Shown here: piece by piece, positions 1-5,576 of the stretch
Layout: each line of letters opens with the position of its first letter
Position numbering within the stretch: the stretch's first letter is position 1
DNA from: Desulfobacteraceae bacterium
GTDB taxonomy: Bacteria > Desulfobacterota > Desulfobacteria > Desulfobacterales > SURF-7
Assembly: GCA_030619585.1 (NCBI GenBank)
Contig: JAUXBD010000124.1
Span: 1 to 5,576 of the forward strand
Direction: 5' to 3'
DNA length: 5,576 bases
Position numbers and translations under genes: made by a program
Notes under the pieces: generated by a model
Databases searched by the model: none
What the model was told of the DNA's origin: nothing
Seen by the model: the letters and a program-made list of their open reading frames with translations, nothing else

Positions 1-51
1 CTCCTTATTATCTTTTACGCCTAGTTCAAAAGCAAAATCGGCACCATCTGC
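1..51. other. Region before the activase fragment with an in-frame TAG stop
   Basis: In the frame of the large downstream gene this stretch reads through a TAG at 22-24, then stays open from base 25 (F-K-S-K-I-G-T-I-C) into the Met at 52. A family member should show ATPase-domain sequence here, but neither the residues before the stop nor the other two forward frames look like it. The codon-aligned antisense frame is open from 60 to the window edge but has no start codon. The segment may be a true break in the gene, a sequence error or an assembly junction; 51 bases cannot separate these. Confidence 0.5.
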
Positions 52-2943
52 ATGAACTACTCAAACCGTGTAAAGGGCAACCGGCCCGTTGGCAAGAAGA
101 TATTTATGCAAGGCGGTGTATGCTACAACCGAGCGGTTCCCCTTGCCATGGCATCATTAATTGGGAAAACCATTATAGTTCCGCCGGAACCGGGACTCAT
201 GGGAGCTTTTGGAGTTGCCCTTGAGGTAGCAAAAAGAATTGACAGCAAGCTGATTGACAAAAAAAGATTTGATCTTGACCAACTGGCCCACCGTGATGTG
301 ACATACGGCACGCCCTTTGTTTGCACAGGCGGTAAAAACAAGTGTGACAGAAATTGTAATATAGCCATGATCAAACTTGAAGGAAAAAGCTACCCTTTCG
401 GGGGCGCCTGTAATAGATATTACAATTTACGCCACAAAATCAGGAACAACAATGATAAGCTGAACCTGGTTCGCATCAGGCAAAAGCTTGTTTTTGAAAA
501 ATATGGAGCAAAATCAAAAAAGGAAAGTGGAAATCCAAAACGGGGTTTAGTGGGGATAAACAGAAGTTTTATGGTCAACACCTATTATCCCTTATATGCA
601 ACATTCTTTTCAGAGCTTGGATTTCAAACGGTTCTGCCGGACCGAATCTCACCCAAAGGGGCTAATATGCGAAATGCCCCTTTTTGCTTTCCTGCAGAAC
701 AGTCCCACGGCTTTTTCCATTCACTTCTTTTAACAATCCCTGCCCCTGATTATATCTTCCTGCCGCATTTTAAGGCGCTTCCAACATTAAACCGGAATAA
801 AAGCTCCCAGGTCTGCCCATTTGTCCAGGGTGAAACTTTTTATCTCCAGACTACATTTAGGGAAAAACTTGATAAACTAAAAAGAAAAGGGATGAAAATC
901 TTTACACCTCTTATCGATTTTTCCAAAGGACTTCATACAGCAAGAGCTTCCATGGTTGAAACAGCTGTTAATATGGGTGTGAATAGGAACAGGGCTGAAA
1001 AATCTTTTGGAAAGGCGGTAAGCGCACAAAAAGCATGTGAAACGAAGATGCGTAATATAGGCAAAAACGCTCTCTTGGCCCTTGAATCCAACCCGAAAAA
1101 TACAGGCATAGTTATTTTTGCCAGATCATACAATGGTTTTGTTGAACATGCCCATATGGGAATACCCAATAAGTTTGCTTCACGGGGTTATCAAGTAATC
1201 CCTTTTGATTTTCTTTCCTTTGATAATGAACATCTAAACAAACAGATGTACTGGGGAGTCGGGCAGAGGTTATTAAAAGCAGCAAAATTTGTGGAAAAAC
1301 ACCCCCAACTTTTTGGAATATTTATAAGCAATTTTTCCTGCGGCCCGGACTCATTTATCACCGGATACTTTAGAAGCATTATGGGCAAGAAACCCTCACT
1401 TACCCTGGAGCTCGACAGTCACACAGCTGATGCCGGCCTTGATACCAGAGTAGAGGCTTTTCTTGACATTATATCCGCTTATAGAAAGCTATCCGATGGA
1501 AACCACATTGCCCGACAAAGAACAACATTTGTTCCGGCTGAGATTGGATTGAACAATGGGGCGACTCAAATTATCTTATCTTCAGGAAAAAAGCTCTCTT
1601 TAACCGATCCAAATGTTACGACCCTTATACCGGCCATTGGCGATATACTCACAAAAGTTATTGTTGCGGCATTTCGCGGCATCGGTCTCAATGCAGTGGG
1701 GCCGCCACCGCCAACAGAGGAAATTTTGAAAAAAGGGCGTGCCAACACATCATGCAAAGAGTGTCTTCCGTTAATTATAACAACCGGCACCCTTATGAAT
1801 TACATCGACAAAGAGAAAAAGGATGACGAGGTTCTGATTTACTTTATGCCTGCAGCTTCCGGGCCATGCAGGTTTGGTCAATACAATGTATTTATTAAGG
1901 ATCTGATAATAAAATCTGAGATCCCTGATGTTACGATACTTTCCTTGACCGCTGACAACTCCTATGCCGGACTTGGCATAGATTCCCAAAAAAAAACTTT
2001 ATGGGGTGTTGTCATTGCCGATGTTTTGGAAGATATCCGCTCGATGATACTTGCAAATGCAGTAAATGTCGAAGAATCATTAGCGATATTCAATGAAGAG
2101 CTTGAATTAATATTGGTAAAACTTGAAAATGGAAATTTTCAAGCCATAGCAAAACAGCTTGCACAAACAGCCATGCGGTTTAGCAGGCTCCCAATGAAAA
2201 CACTTCCAAAGGATGTGCCTGTAATTTTTCTAACAGGTGAAATATATGTTCGGCGGGAATCCCTGTCCCGTCAATATTTAACTGAAACCCTTGCTAAAAA
2301 AGGGTTTGCGGTTATTTGTGCACCTGCAGCCGAGTGGCTCATCTACTCTGATTATCTTGTGCACAAAGGACTGATTGAAAGCCCCATGTCCAAAATGGAA
2401 AAACTGAAATTTCTTCTGAAAAGAAAGATTGTTTCTAAATATGAAAAACGTATCAAGTCGATTCTGGCAAGTTCAGGGCTTGTCATTTCCGGCCCTGTTG
2501 ATGTTGAATCAATAGTTGACAACGCCGGACCCTATATATCCAATAGATTGACAGGGGAGGCTGTGTTGACAGTTGGAGGCAGCCTTGCCGAAATTGCATC
2601 AAACGCTTGTGGCGTAATTGCAATCGGCCCTTTTGGCTGCATGCCCAATCGCATATCGGAAGCCATCCTCAGCAAAACAATGGAAAGTGAAACCAAGCTT
2701 GCAACTGACCCGGACAACAAACAACTCCGCACAACTCTGAGCGATATCCAAGACCTGCCTTTTCTATGTATTGAAAGTGATGGCTCGCCTTTTCCACAGA
2801 TTATAGATGCAAATCTGGAAACATTCTGCCTTCGCTCCGAAAGACTGAATAAAAAAATGCTTGCTGCAAGGAGAGAAGAAGTGCAAGGGCAAGGGAAAAT
2901 GCATAAGATAAAACAACATGCATCAAGACTGTTTTCCATTTAA
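52..2943 (+). CDS. Acyl-CoA dehydratase activase-related protein (BcrA/BadF tip + DUF2229 + HgdB-like), 5'-truncated
   Basis: This is a 963-residue frame from the large proteins related to activators of 2-hydroxyacyl-CoA dehydratases and class I benzoyl-CoA reductases, which use ATP to push low-potential electrons onto a partner Fe-S enzyme. Residues 1-60 are only the C-terminal tip of a BcrA/BadF (ASKHA) ATPase domain: MQGGVCYNRAV at 19-29 and VPPEPGLMGAFGVAL at 43-57. A cysteine linker follows (C91, C98, C102, C120). DUF2229 starts near 165 (GLVGINRSF, then CFPAEQSHG with C212 and CPFVQGE with C255). Conserved blocks are NFSCGPDSF (C430), LELDSHTADAG (452-462), SCKECLP (C568, C571) and GPCRFGQY (C606). 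The C-terminal part resembles the HgdB/BcrBC fold (GEIYVRRE; IGPFGCMPNR with C863). The protein is probably cytoplasmic and binds Fe-S clusters. Family members normally carry one or two complete ATPase domains; here the phosphate-binding half is missing. ATG 52 has no Shine-Dalgarno and sits inside a conserved domain, so it is probably not a true start. The exact substrate or partner cannot be told. Confidence 0.86.
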   Translation: MNYSNRVKGNRPVGKKIFMQGGVCYNRAVPLAMASLIGKTIIVPPEPGLMGAFGVALEVAKRIDSKLIDKKRFDLDQLAHRDVTYGTPFVCTGGKNKCDRNCNIAMIKLEGKSYPFGGACNRYYNLRHKIRNNNDKLNLVRIRQKLVFEKYGAKSKKESGNPKRGLVGINRSFMVNTYYPLYATFFSELGFQTVLPDRISPKGANMRNAPFCFPAEQSHGFFHSLLLTIPAPDYIFLPHFKALPTLNRNKSSQVCPFVQGETFYLQTTFREKLDKLKRKGMKIFTPLIDFSKGLHTARASMVETAVNMGVNRNRAEKSFGKAVSAQKACETKMRNIGKNALLALESNPKNTGIVIFARSYNGFVEHAHMGIPNKFASRGYQVIPFDFLSFDNEHLNKQMYWGVGQRLLKAAKFVEKHPQLFGIFISNFSCGPDSFITGYFRSIMGKKPSLTLELDSHTADAGLDTRVEAFLDIISAYRKLSDGNHIARQRTTFVPAEIGLNNGATQIILSSGKKLSLTDPNVTTLIPAIGDILTKVIVAAFRGIGLNAVGPPPPTEEILKKGRANTSCKECLPLIITTGTLMNYIDKEKKDDEVLIYFMPAASGPCRFGQYNVFIKDLIIKSEIPDVTILSLTADNSYAGLGIDSQKKTLWGVVIADVLEDIRSMILANAVNVEESLAIFNEELELILVKLENGNFQAIAKQLAQTAMRFSRLPMKTLPKDVPVIFLTGEIYVRRESLSRQYLTETLAKKGFAVICAPAAEWLIYSDYLVHKGLIESPMSKMEKLKFLLKRKIVSKYEKRIKSILASSGLVISGPVDVESIVDNAGPYISNRLTGEAVLTVGGSLAEIASNACGVIAIGPFGCMPNRISEAILSKTMESETKLATDPDNKQLRTTLSDIQDLPFLCIESDGSPFPQIIDANLETFCLRSERLNKKMLAARREEVQGQGKMHKIKQHASRLFSI

Positions 2944-2951
2944 AAAAGAAA

Positions 2952-3245
2952 TTATTCTATATGTTCACGCCTGAAATCCATAAGGTATCCGATCTTCTCT
3001 TCACTTGTATAACGTCTTATCATCCTAAATATTGTTGACGCAATCACACCCCCGCTCATTACTATGAGAAGAGCAGGCACCCAGACAAAATCGATATATT
3101 CGACAGTGTCAAAAGCTTCCAGTACCCCCAGCAGACTGAACCAGAATACAAGAAACATGGATAAGGCCACGACTATACATGCTGATTCTGAATCATACCA
3201 GGGTGCGGTCTTTTTTCTGTGGACTGTACTTTTCTCAACGCCCAT
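2952..3245 (-). CDS. Small two-helix inner-membrane protein, unknown function
   Basis: This 97-residue protein is not one I can assign to a named family. A basic N-terminus (HRKKT, residues 9-13) precedes a WYDSESA segment and a first hydrophobic helix at about 20-43. A short loop with acidic residues (FDTVEYID) leads to a second helix at about 52-73, followed by a basic FRMIRRY and a charged tail. Positive charge on both outer sides predicts a hairpin with both ends in the cytoplasm. The layout is loosely like small DUF997/YhdT-type proteins, but I see no specific motif match. The gene is convergent with the activase gene, with 8 bases between the two stops and no recognisable terminator. 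The start is the only in-frame ATG before the first helix. No clear Shine-Dalgarno precedes it, which is its main weakness; a candidate promoter 42 bases upstream supports it. Confidence 0.68.
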   Translation of the reverse strand: MGVEKSTVHRKKTAPWYDSESACIVVALSMFLVFWFSLLGVLEAFDTVEYIDFVWVPALLIVMSGGVIASTIFRMIRRYTSEEKIGYLMDFRREHIE

Positions 3246-3286
3246 AATGGAATACCATTTTTTCGATTTGGAATCTATTCAAGCGC

Positions 3287-3315
3287 ATACTACCTTCCTG
3301 CTTAAAAAAAATCAA
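3287..3315 (-). promoter_or_regulatory. Candidate sigma70 promoter for the small membrane protein gene
   Basis: On the minus strand TTGATT (3310-3315) and TAGTAT (3287-3292) are separated by exactly 17 bases. Each matches the -35 or -10 consensus at four of six positions. Transcription would begin near 3280, giving a leader of about 35 bases before the ATG at 3245. The match is moderate and could arise by chance in AT-rich DNA, but it is correctly placed for the only gene it could serve. Confidence 0.42.
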
Positions 3316-3473
3316 GGCTGTTGGAAATGTACGCAAGCTGTTAGAGGATCGCTCCGCTCAAGGTTAAATGGTTGAGGATACAATACTTTGGACAGGCAGG
3401 ATTGTAAAACACATGTTTGCCCTATTTTTTATCTTTTCATTTGGCGTAAAAAGGGTCTCCGATTTTAACTGTT

Positions 3474-4067
3474 TTATAGAGTAAGGCAAAAGACCTGATG
3501 CCTAACAGGAAGTAGCTTGTAAGTGTGAAAACGCTTGCTTTTCTTAATATTCAGACCCTGTTCAGTGAATTGCTTTTCCCATTCTTGAGCTGTTTGAAAG
3601 TTTAAAGGTATGTTCATATCTTTTGAAAAGAATTTGTTTTCGATGTAATCCAGTATACAGACTAACAGATGTTCTATCCAATTTCGGTAAATATCTTCTA
3701 CAACAATGATCTTCTTTTTGGTAACGCGTTTCATCTCTGAAAGCACCGATACCGGGTCATCGCAGTGGTGCAAAACAAATATTGCAGCTACAACATCAAA
3801 GCTATTATCCCCGTAGGGCATGTTGACTCCATCATAGACATCCAATGGAACACTTGGTGCGCGAGGAGTAGGCAGGTTAATTTTTATGTCTATCCCACGC
3901 CCTTTTATTCCGAAACGACTCTGCACCTCAGAAGTTACATAACCGTCACCATCACCTACCGATAAGAAACACTCCTCTGGCGCTATAAATTCATTAAAAC
4001 TGTCAACTATTATGGCTGCTCTATTATTCATAGCTTCAACAATTTTTTCTGGAGATATAAGGTTCAT
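3474..4067 (-). CDS. Class I SAM-dependent methyltransferase, Methyltransf_11 type, substrate unknown
   Basis: This 197-residue protein has the core of a class I (Rossmann-fold) S-adenosylmethionine methyltransferase. Motif I is FLSVGDGDGYVT at 34-45, the glycine-rich SAM loop. It reads SVGDGDG where most relatives have D-I-G-C-G-D-G, so the G-x-G-x-G spacing is kept but the usual acidic residue before it is a serine. D60 in GRGIDIK fits the acidic residue that holds the SAM ribose. MPYGDNSFDVVAAIFVLHH at 83-101 is the motif typical of UbiE/Methyltransf_11 enzymes, followed by EMKRVTKKKIIVVED. The C-terminal 60 residues (RNWIEHLL onward) probably form the substrate lid. No signal peptide or membrane segment is seen. 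The start is set by AGGAG four bases before the ATG (minus strand, 4072-4076). The gene appears to stand alone, divergent from nrdD, and the context gives no clue to the methyl acceptor (small molecule, lipid or quinone are all possible). Confidence 0.88.
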   Translation of the reverse strand: MNLISPEKIVEAMNNRAAIIVDSFNEFIAPEECFLSVGDGDGYVTSEVQSRFGIKGRGIDIKINLPTPRAPSVPLDVYDGVNMPYGDNSFDVVAAIFVLHHCDDPVSVLSEMKRVTKKKIIVVEDIYRNWIEHLLVCILDYIENKFFSKDMNIPLNFQTAQEWEKQFTEQGLNIKKSKRFHTYKLLPVRHQVFCLTL

Positions 4068-4156
4068 TTTTCTCCTTTTGGATTTACATAATAAAGATCA
4101 TCAATATCAATTTGAAAGTATTTTAAAACATTCAGGCCAAATCATTAGTTTTTGTA

Positions 4157-4185
4157 ATTTTATCAGGCAAATAGCATGGTGTCAA
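4157..4185 (-). promoter_or_regulatory. Near-consensus sigma70 promoter for the methyltransferase gene
   Basis: On the minus strand a perfect TTGACA (4180-4185) is followed after 17 bases by TAAAAT (4157-4162), five of six against TATAAT. Transcription should start near 4150, leaving a leader of about 80 bases before the ATG at 4067. The match is strong enough to predict substantial basal expression. No operator-like repeat overlaps it. Confidence 0.72.
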
Positions 4186-4285
4186 CCGTATATCAAAAGC
4201 GGAGAAGTGCTGCAAAGAGGATAAATTTCCGGAAAGATCAAAGGAATGACAACAAAGGGGTTTTTTGACTTTTTACGAGCGCATC

Positions 4286-4299
4286 AACGTTATAACGTT
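4286..4299. repeat. Perfect 14-base palindrome AACGTTATAACGTT
   Basis: The sequence equals its own reverse complement over 14 bases and can also be read as AACGTT, TA, AACGTT. The symmetry stops at both flanks (C facing C). It lies 107 bases upstream of the putative nrdD -35 and 101 bases upstream of the methyltransferase -35, so it could be an operator for a dimeric regulator serving either gene. I recognise no regulator with this site, and it may be without function. Confidence 0.45.
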
Positions 4300-4412
4300 C
4301 TATGTTCGATGTTATCTCTCAAAACAGCGCATTTTGCGTCTTTATGAGACCAAATCAATCTGGCAAATTATTACCCTTTTAAATACAACCGGGCGGCGGT
4401 TCCAATAAAAAA

Positions 4413-4428
4413 ACGCTACATATTGAAT
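4413..4428 (+). promoter_or_regulatory. Distal NrdR box upstream of nrdD
   Basis: ACGCTACATATTGAAT matches the published NrdR box consensus (aCaCwAtATaTwGtGt) at 12 of 16 positions, counted by eye. NrdR is the zinc-finger/ATP-cone repressor that senses ATP and dATP and represses ribonucleotide reductase genes. On its own the match would be weak; its value comes from the second box exactly 31 bases further on. It lies just upstream of the -35 element. Confidence 0.62.
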
Positions 4429-4435
4429 TTTTTGA

Positions 4436-4465
4436 TTGACACACAACAATATATTGGGTTATTCA
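4436..4465 (+). promoter_or_regulatory. Candidate sigma70 promoter of nrdD
   Basis: A perfect TTGACA (4436-4441) is the -35 element. The -10 is poor: TATTCA at 4460-4465 with an 18-base spacer, or TTATTC at 4459-4464 with 17. A weak -10 may mean low basal activity or a need for an activator. The spacer is filled by the proximal NrdR box. Transcription would begin near 4471, giving an untranslated leader of about 115 bases. Confidence 0.5.
4444..4459 (+). promoter_or_regulatory. Proximal NrdR box, within the nrdD promoter spacer
   Basis: CAACAATATATTGGGT matches the NrdR consensus at 13 of 16 positions and includes the perfect palindrome CAATATATTG (4447-4456). Its centre is 31 bases from that of the distal box, about three helical turns, so the two sites face the same side of the DNA as known tandem NrdR boxes do. 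Lying between -35 and -10, a bound repressor would block RNA polymerase directly. Confidence 0.72.
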
Positions 4466-4575
4466 AAAATTATCTTCGAAAAAAGTTGATCGTTAATTTC
4501 AAATTAAAAGCTATTATTTTCTATTCAATTTCTATATGTAACTGTTTACAACCTTTCATTGTTCAACTTAAAAAA

Positions 4576-4583
4576 AGGGGTGA
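4576..4583 (+). promoter_or_regulatory. Shine-Dalgarno that sets the nrdD start at TTG
   Basis: AGGGGTGA closely resembles the anti-16S consensus AGGAGGTGA and ends five bases before TTG at 4589. An in-frame GTG at 4580 overlaps the ribosome site and is therefore unlikely to be used. No ATG exists in frame near this position, and the ATP-cone motif begins six codons after the TTG. Confidence 0.78.
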
Positions 4584-4588
4584 TTCTA

Positions 4589-5576
4589 TTGTTCAGGTCT
4601 ATTAAAAAACGTGACGGAAGAATTGTTGAGTTTGATTCATTAAATATCACAAGCGCGGTCGCAAAATCAGGACAAGCATCCGAAGAGTTTGGCGAAAGAG
4701 AGGCAAGAAAACTCACCCTAAAGGTTTTAACCCTGGCACATGAGCTACATCTGAGTGACACTCCTGAGGTTGAAGAGATTCAAGATATTGTTGAAAGGGT
4801 TCTTCTTGACTCTCCGTTCCACAAAACAGCAAAGGCGTATATCCTTTACAGGGCGCAGCACACACAGATACGCAACATTACAACCAGGGCAAACGTTAAC
4901 CTTGTTGAAAACTATATCCGGAAAATGGATTGGAAGATCAAAGAAAACAGCAATATGAGTTTCTCCCTGCAGGGACTTAACAACTATATATCATCAGATA
5001 TCACCTCTGAGTACTGGCTCAGTCAGATCTACCCACCCGAGATCAGGCGAGCACATAATGGCGGAGATCTTCACATACACGACTTGAACCTTCTTTCTGT
5101 TTACTGTGTAGGGTGGGACCTGCAGGACCTTTTGCGAGAAGGGTTTAAAGGTGTCGCAGGAAAGATAGAGAGCGCTCCGCCCAAGCACTTTAGATCTACC
5201 CTGGGACAGATTGTCAACTTTTTTTACACTCTTCAGGGTGAAGCTGCCGGTGCACAGGCAATATCCAATTTTGATACGCTTTTGGCCCCTTTTGTCCGTC
5301 ATGACGAAATGGATTACAAAAATGTTAAGCAGGCTCTCCAGGAATTTATTTTCAACATAAACATCCCCACCAGGGTTGGATTTCAAACACCATTTACCAA
5401 CATAACCATGGATCTTTTTGTGCCGTCTATTTTAAAAGACCAGCCGGTTATAATAGGCGGCGAAGAGCAGGAGGAGATATACTCCTCCTTCCAGCATGAA
5501 ATGGATATGATCAACAAGGCATTTGCCGAAGTTATGATGGAGGGGGATGCCAAAGGCAGGGTGTTCACATTTCCCA
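4589..5576 (+). CDS. nrdD: Anaerobic (class III) ribonucleoside-triphosphate reductase, N-terminal part; runs off window end
   Basis: NrdD reduces ribonucleoside triphosphates to deoxyribonucleotides without oxygen, using a C-terminal glycyl radical installed by the radical-SAM activase NrdG. The first 329 codons are present; the family is about 650-710 residues, so the glycyl-radical and zinc-site end lies beyond the window. Residues 3-90 form an ATP-cone (IKKRDGRIVEFDSLNI at 5-20, ending AYILYRAQH), the allosteric site that senses ATP/dATP. The catalytic barrel follows: ENSNMSFSLQGLN (119-131), IYPPEIRRAH (147-156), GDLHIHDL (159-166), VYCVGWDLQDLL (171-182), HFRSTLGQIVNFFYTLQGEAAGAQA (200-224), NIPTRVGFQTPFTN (258-271) and GDAKGRVFTFP (319-329). 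C173 aligns with the position of the active-site cysteine of class III enzymes, judged from the E. coli motif. The sequence is most like the Thermotoga-type NrdD group. Translation starts at TTG. Tandem NrdR boxes upstream predict repression when dATP is plentiful. A downstream nrdG is expected but not visible. Confidence 0.95.
   Translation, partial: MFRSIKKRDGRIVEFDSLNITSAVAKSGQASEEFGEREARKLTLKVLTLAHELHLSDTPEVEEIQDIVERVLLDSPFHKTAKAYILYRAQHTQIRNITTRANVNLVENYIRKMDWKIKENSNMSFSLQGLNNYISSDITSEYWLSQIYPPEIRRAHNGGDLHIHDLNLLSVYCVGWDLQDLLREGFKGVAGKIESAPPKHFRSTLGQIVNFFYTLQGEAAGAQAISNFDTLLAPFVRHDEMDYKNVKQALQEFIFNINIPTRVGFQTPFTNITMDLFVPSILKDQPVIIGGEEQEEIYSSFQHEMDMINKAFAEVMMEGDAKGRVFTFP

Larger units (their letters stand above)
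4068..4588. other. 521-base divergent intergenic region between the methyltransferase and nrdD genes
   Basis: This AT-rich stretch holds no convincing gene. Short open frames at 4012-4224 and 4423-4605 (+) lack ribosome sites and are either antisense to the methyltransferase or overlap the nrdD start. From left to right it contains the methyltransferase leader and promoter (to 4185), a small TTTCCGGAAA palindrome (4226-4235), a perfect 14-base palindrome (4286-4299), two NrdR-like boxes and the nrdD promoter (4413-4465), and an nrdD leader of about 115 bases. I see no tRNA, riboswitch or intrinsic terminator in it. Confidence 0.7.

Noticed and set aside
2532..2939. 135-residue open frame on the minus strand
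   Set aside because: It lies antisense to the conserved C-terminal domain of the activase-related gene and shows no family motif of its own.
3301..3317. Run of eight Ts on the minus strand after CCTTGA, considered as a terminator for the methyltransferase gene
   Set aside because: No inverted repeat lies directly before the T run. The nearby CTGTT copies (about 3318 and 3338) are direct repeats, not a hairpin, and the T run fits the spacer of the next gene's promoter.
3064..3375. 103-residue open frame on the + strand
   Set aside because: It overlaps the membrane protein gene on the opposite strand, has low-complexity composition, no ribosome site and no recognisable domain.
4265..4296. A possible promoter: TTGACT (4265-4270) followed by TATAAC (4291-4296) on the + strand
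   Set aside because: The spacer is 20 bases, too long for a sigma70 promoter, and the start would lie nearly 300 bases before nrdD when a better-placed promoter exists.
4327..4338. CGCA-TTT-TGCG small hairpin in the intergenic region
   Set aside because: The stem is only four base pairs and no T run follows, so it does not support a terminator or structured RNA.
4486..4500. TTGAT half-site considered as an FNR-type binding site before nrdD
   Set aside because: The second half (ATCAA after four bases) is absent; the bases read AATTT.
4994..5386. 130-residue open frame on the minus strand
   Set aside because: It is antisense to well-conserved nrdD sequence; the nrdD frame explains this stretch fully.

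Overview
This window looks like chromosomal DNA from a strictly anaerobic bacterium. Two of its genes point that way: a 2-hydroxyacyl-CoA dehydratase/benzoyl-CoA reductase activase-type iron-sulfur protein, and the oxygen-sensitive class III ribonucleotide reductase NrdD. The moderately AT-rich composition and the protein style would suit a sulfate-reducer-like Desulfobacterota member, but that placement is inference. There is no rRNA, phage gene or transposase to fix the taxonomy.

Layout. Bases 1-2943 (+) hold most of a large activase-related protein (BcrA/BadF C-terminal tip, cysteine linker, DUF2229 and HgdB-like regions). It lacks the N-terminal ATPase part: an in-frame TAG lies at 22-24, and the bases before it do not resemble the family. 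Eight bases after its stop, and convergent with it, is a 97-residue two-helix membrane protein of unknown function (2952-3245, -) with its own candidate promoter. The 228-base gap 3246-3473 holds only that promoter. Next is a small class I SAM-dependent methyltransferase (3474-4067, -) with a good Shine-Dalgarno and a near-consensus sigma70 promoter. A 521-base divergent intergenic region follows. The window ends inside nrdD (4589 onward, +), which begins at TTG and so would be missed by an ATG-only gene caller.

Regulation. The clearest regulatory signal is a pair of NrdR-type boxes (4413-4428 and 4444-4459), 31 bases apart centre to centre. They flank and fill a promoter with a perfect TTGACA -35 element in front of nrdD. 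This is the arrangement expected for ATP/dATP-sensing repression of ribonucleotide reductase. A separate perfect 14-base palindrome (4286-4299) in the same region is unexplained.

The genes do not form an obvious functional operon. Each appears to be its own transcription unit. I found no CRISPR array, tRNA, insertion sequence or convincing new multi-gene system. The points most worth checking are the broken start of the activase gene and the NrdR-controlled nrdD promoter.
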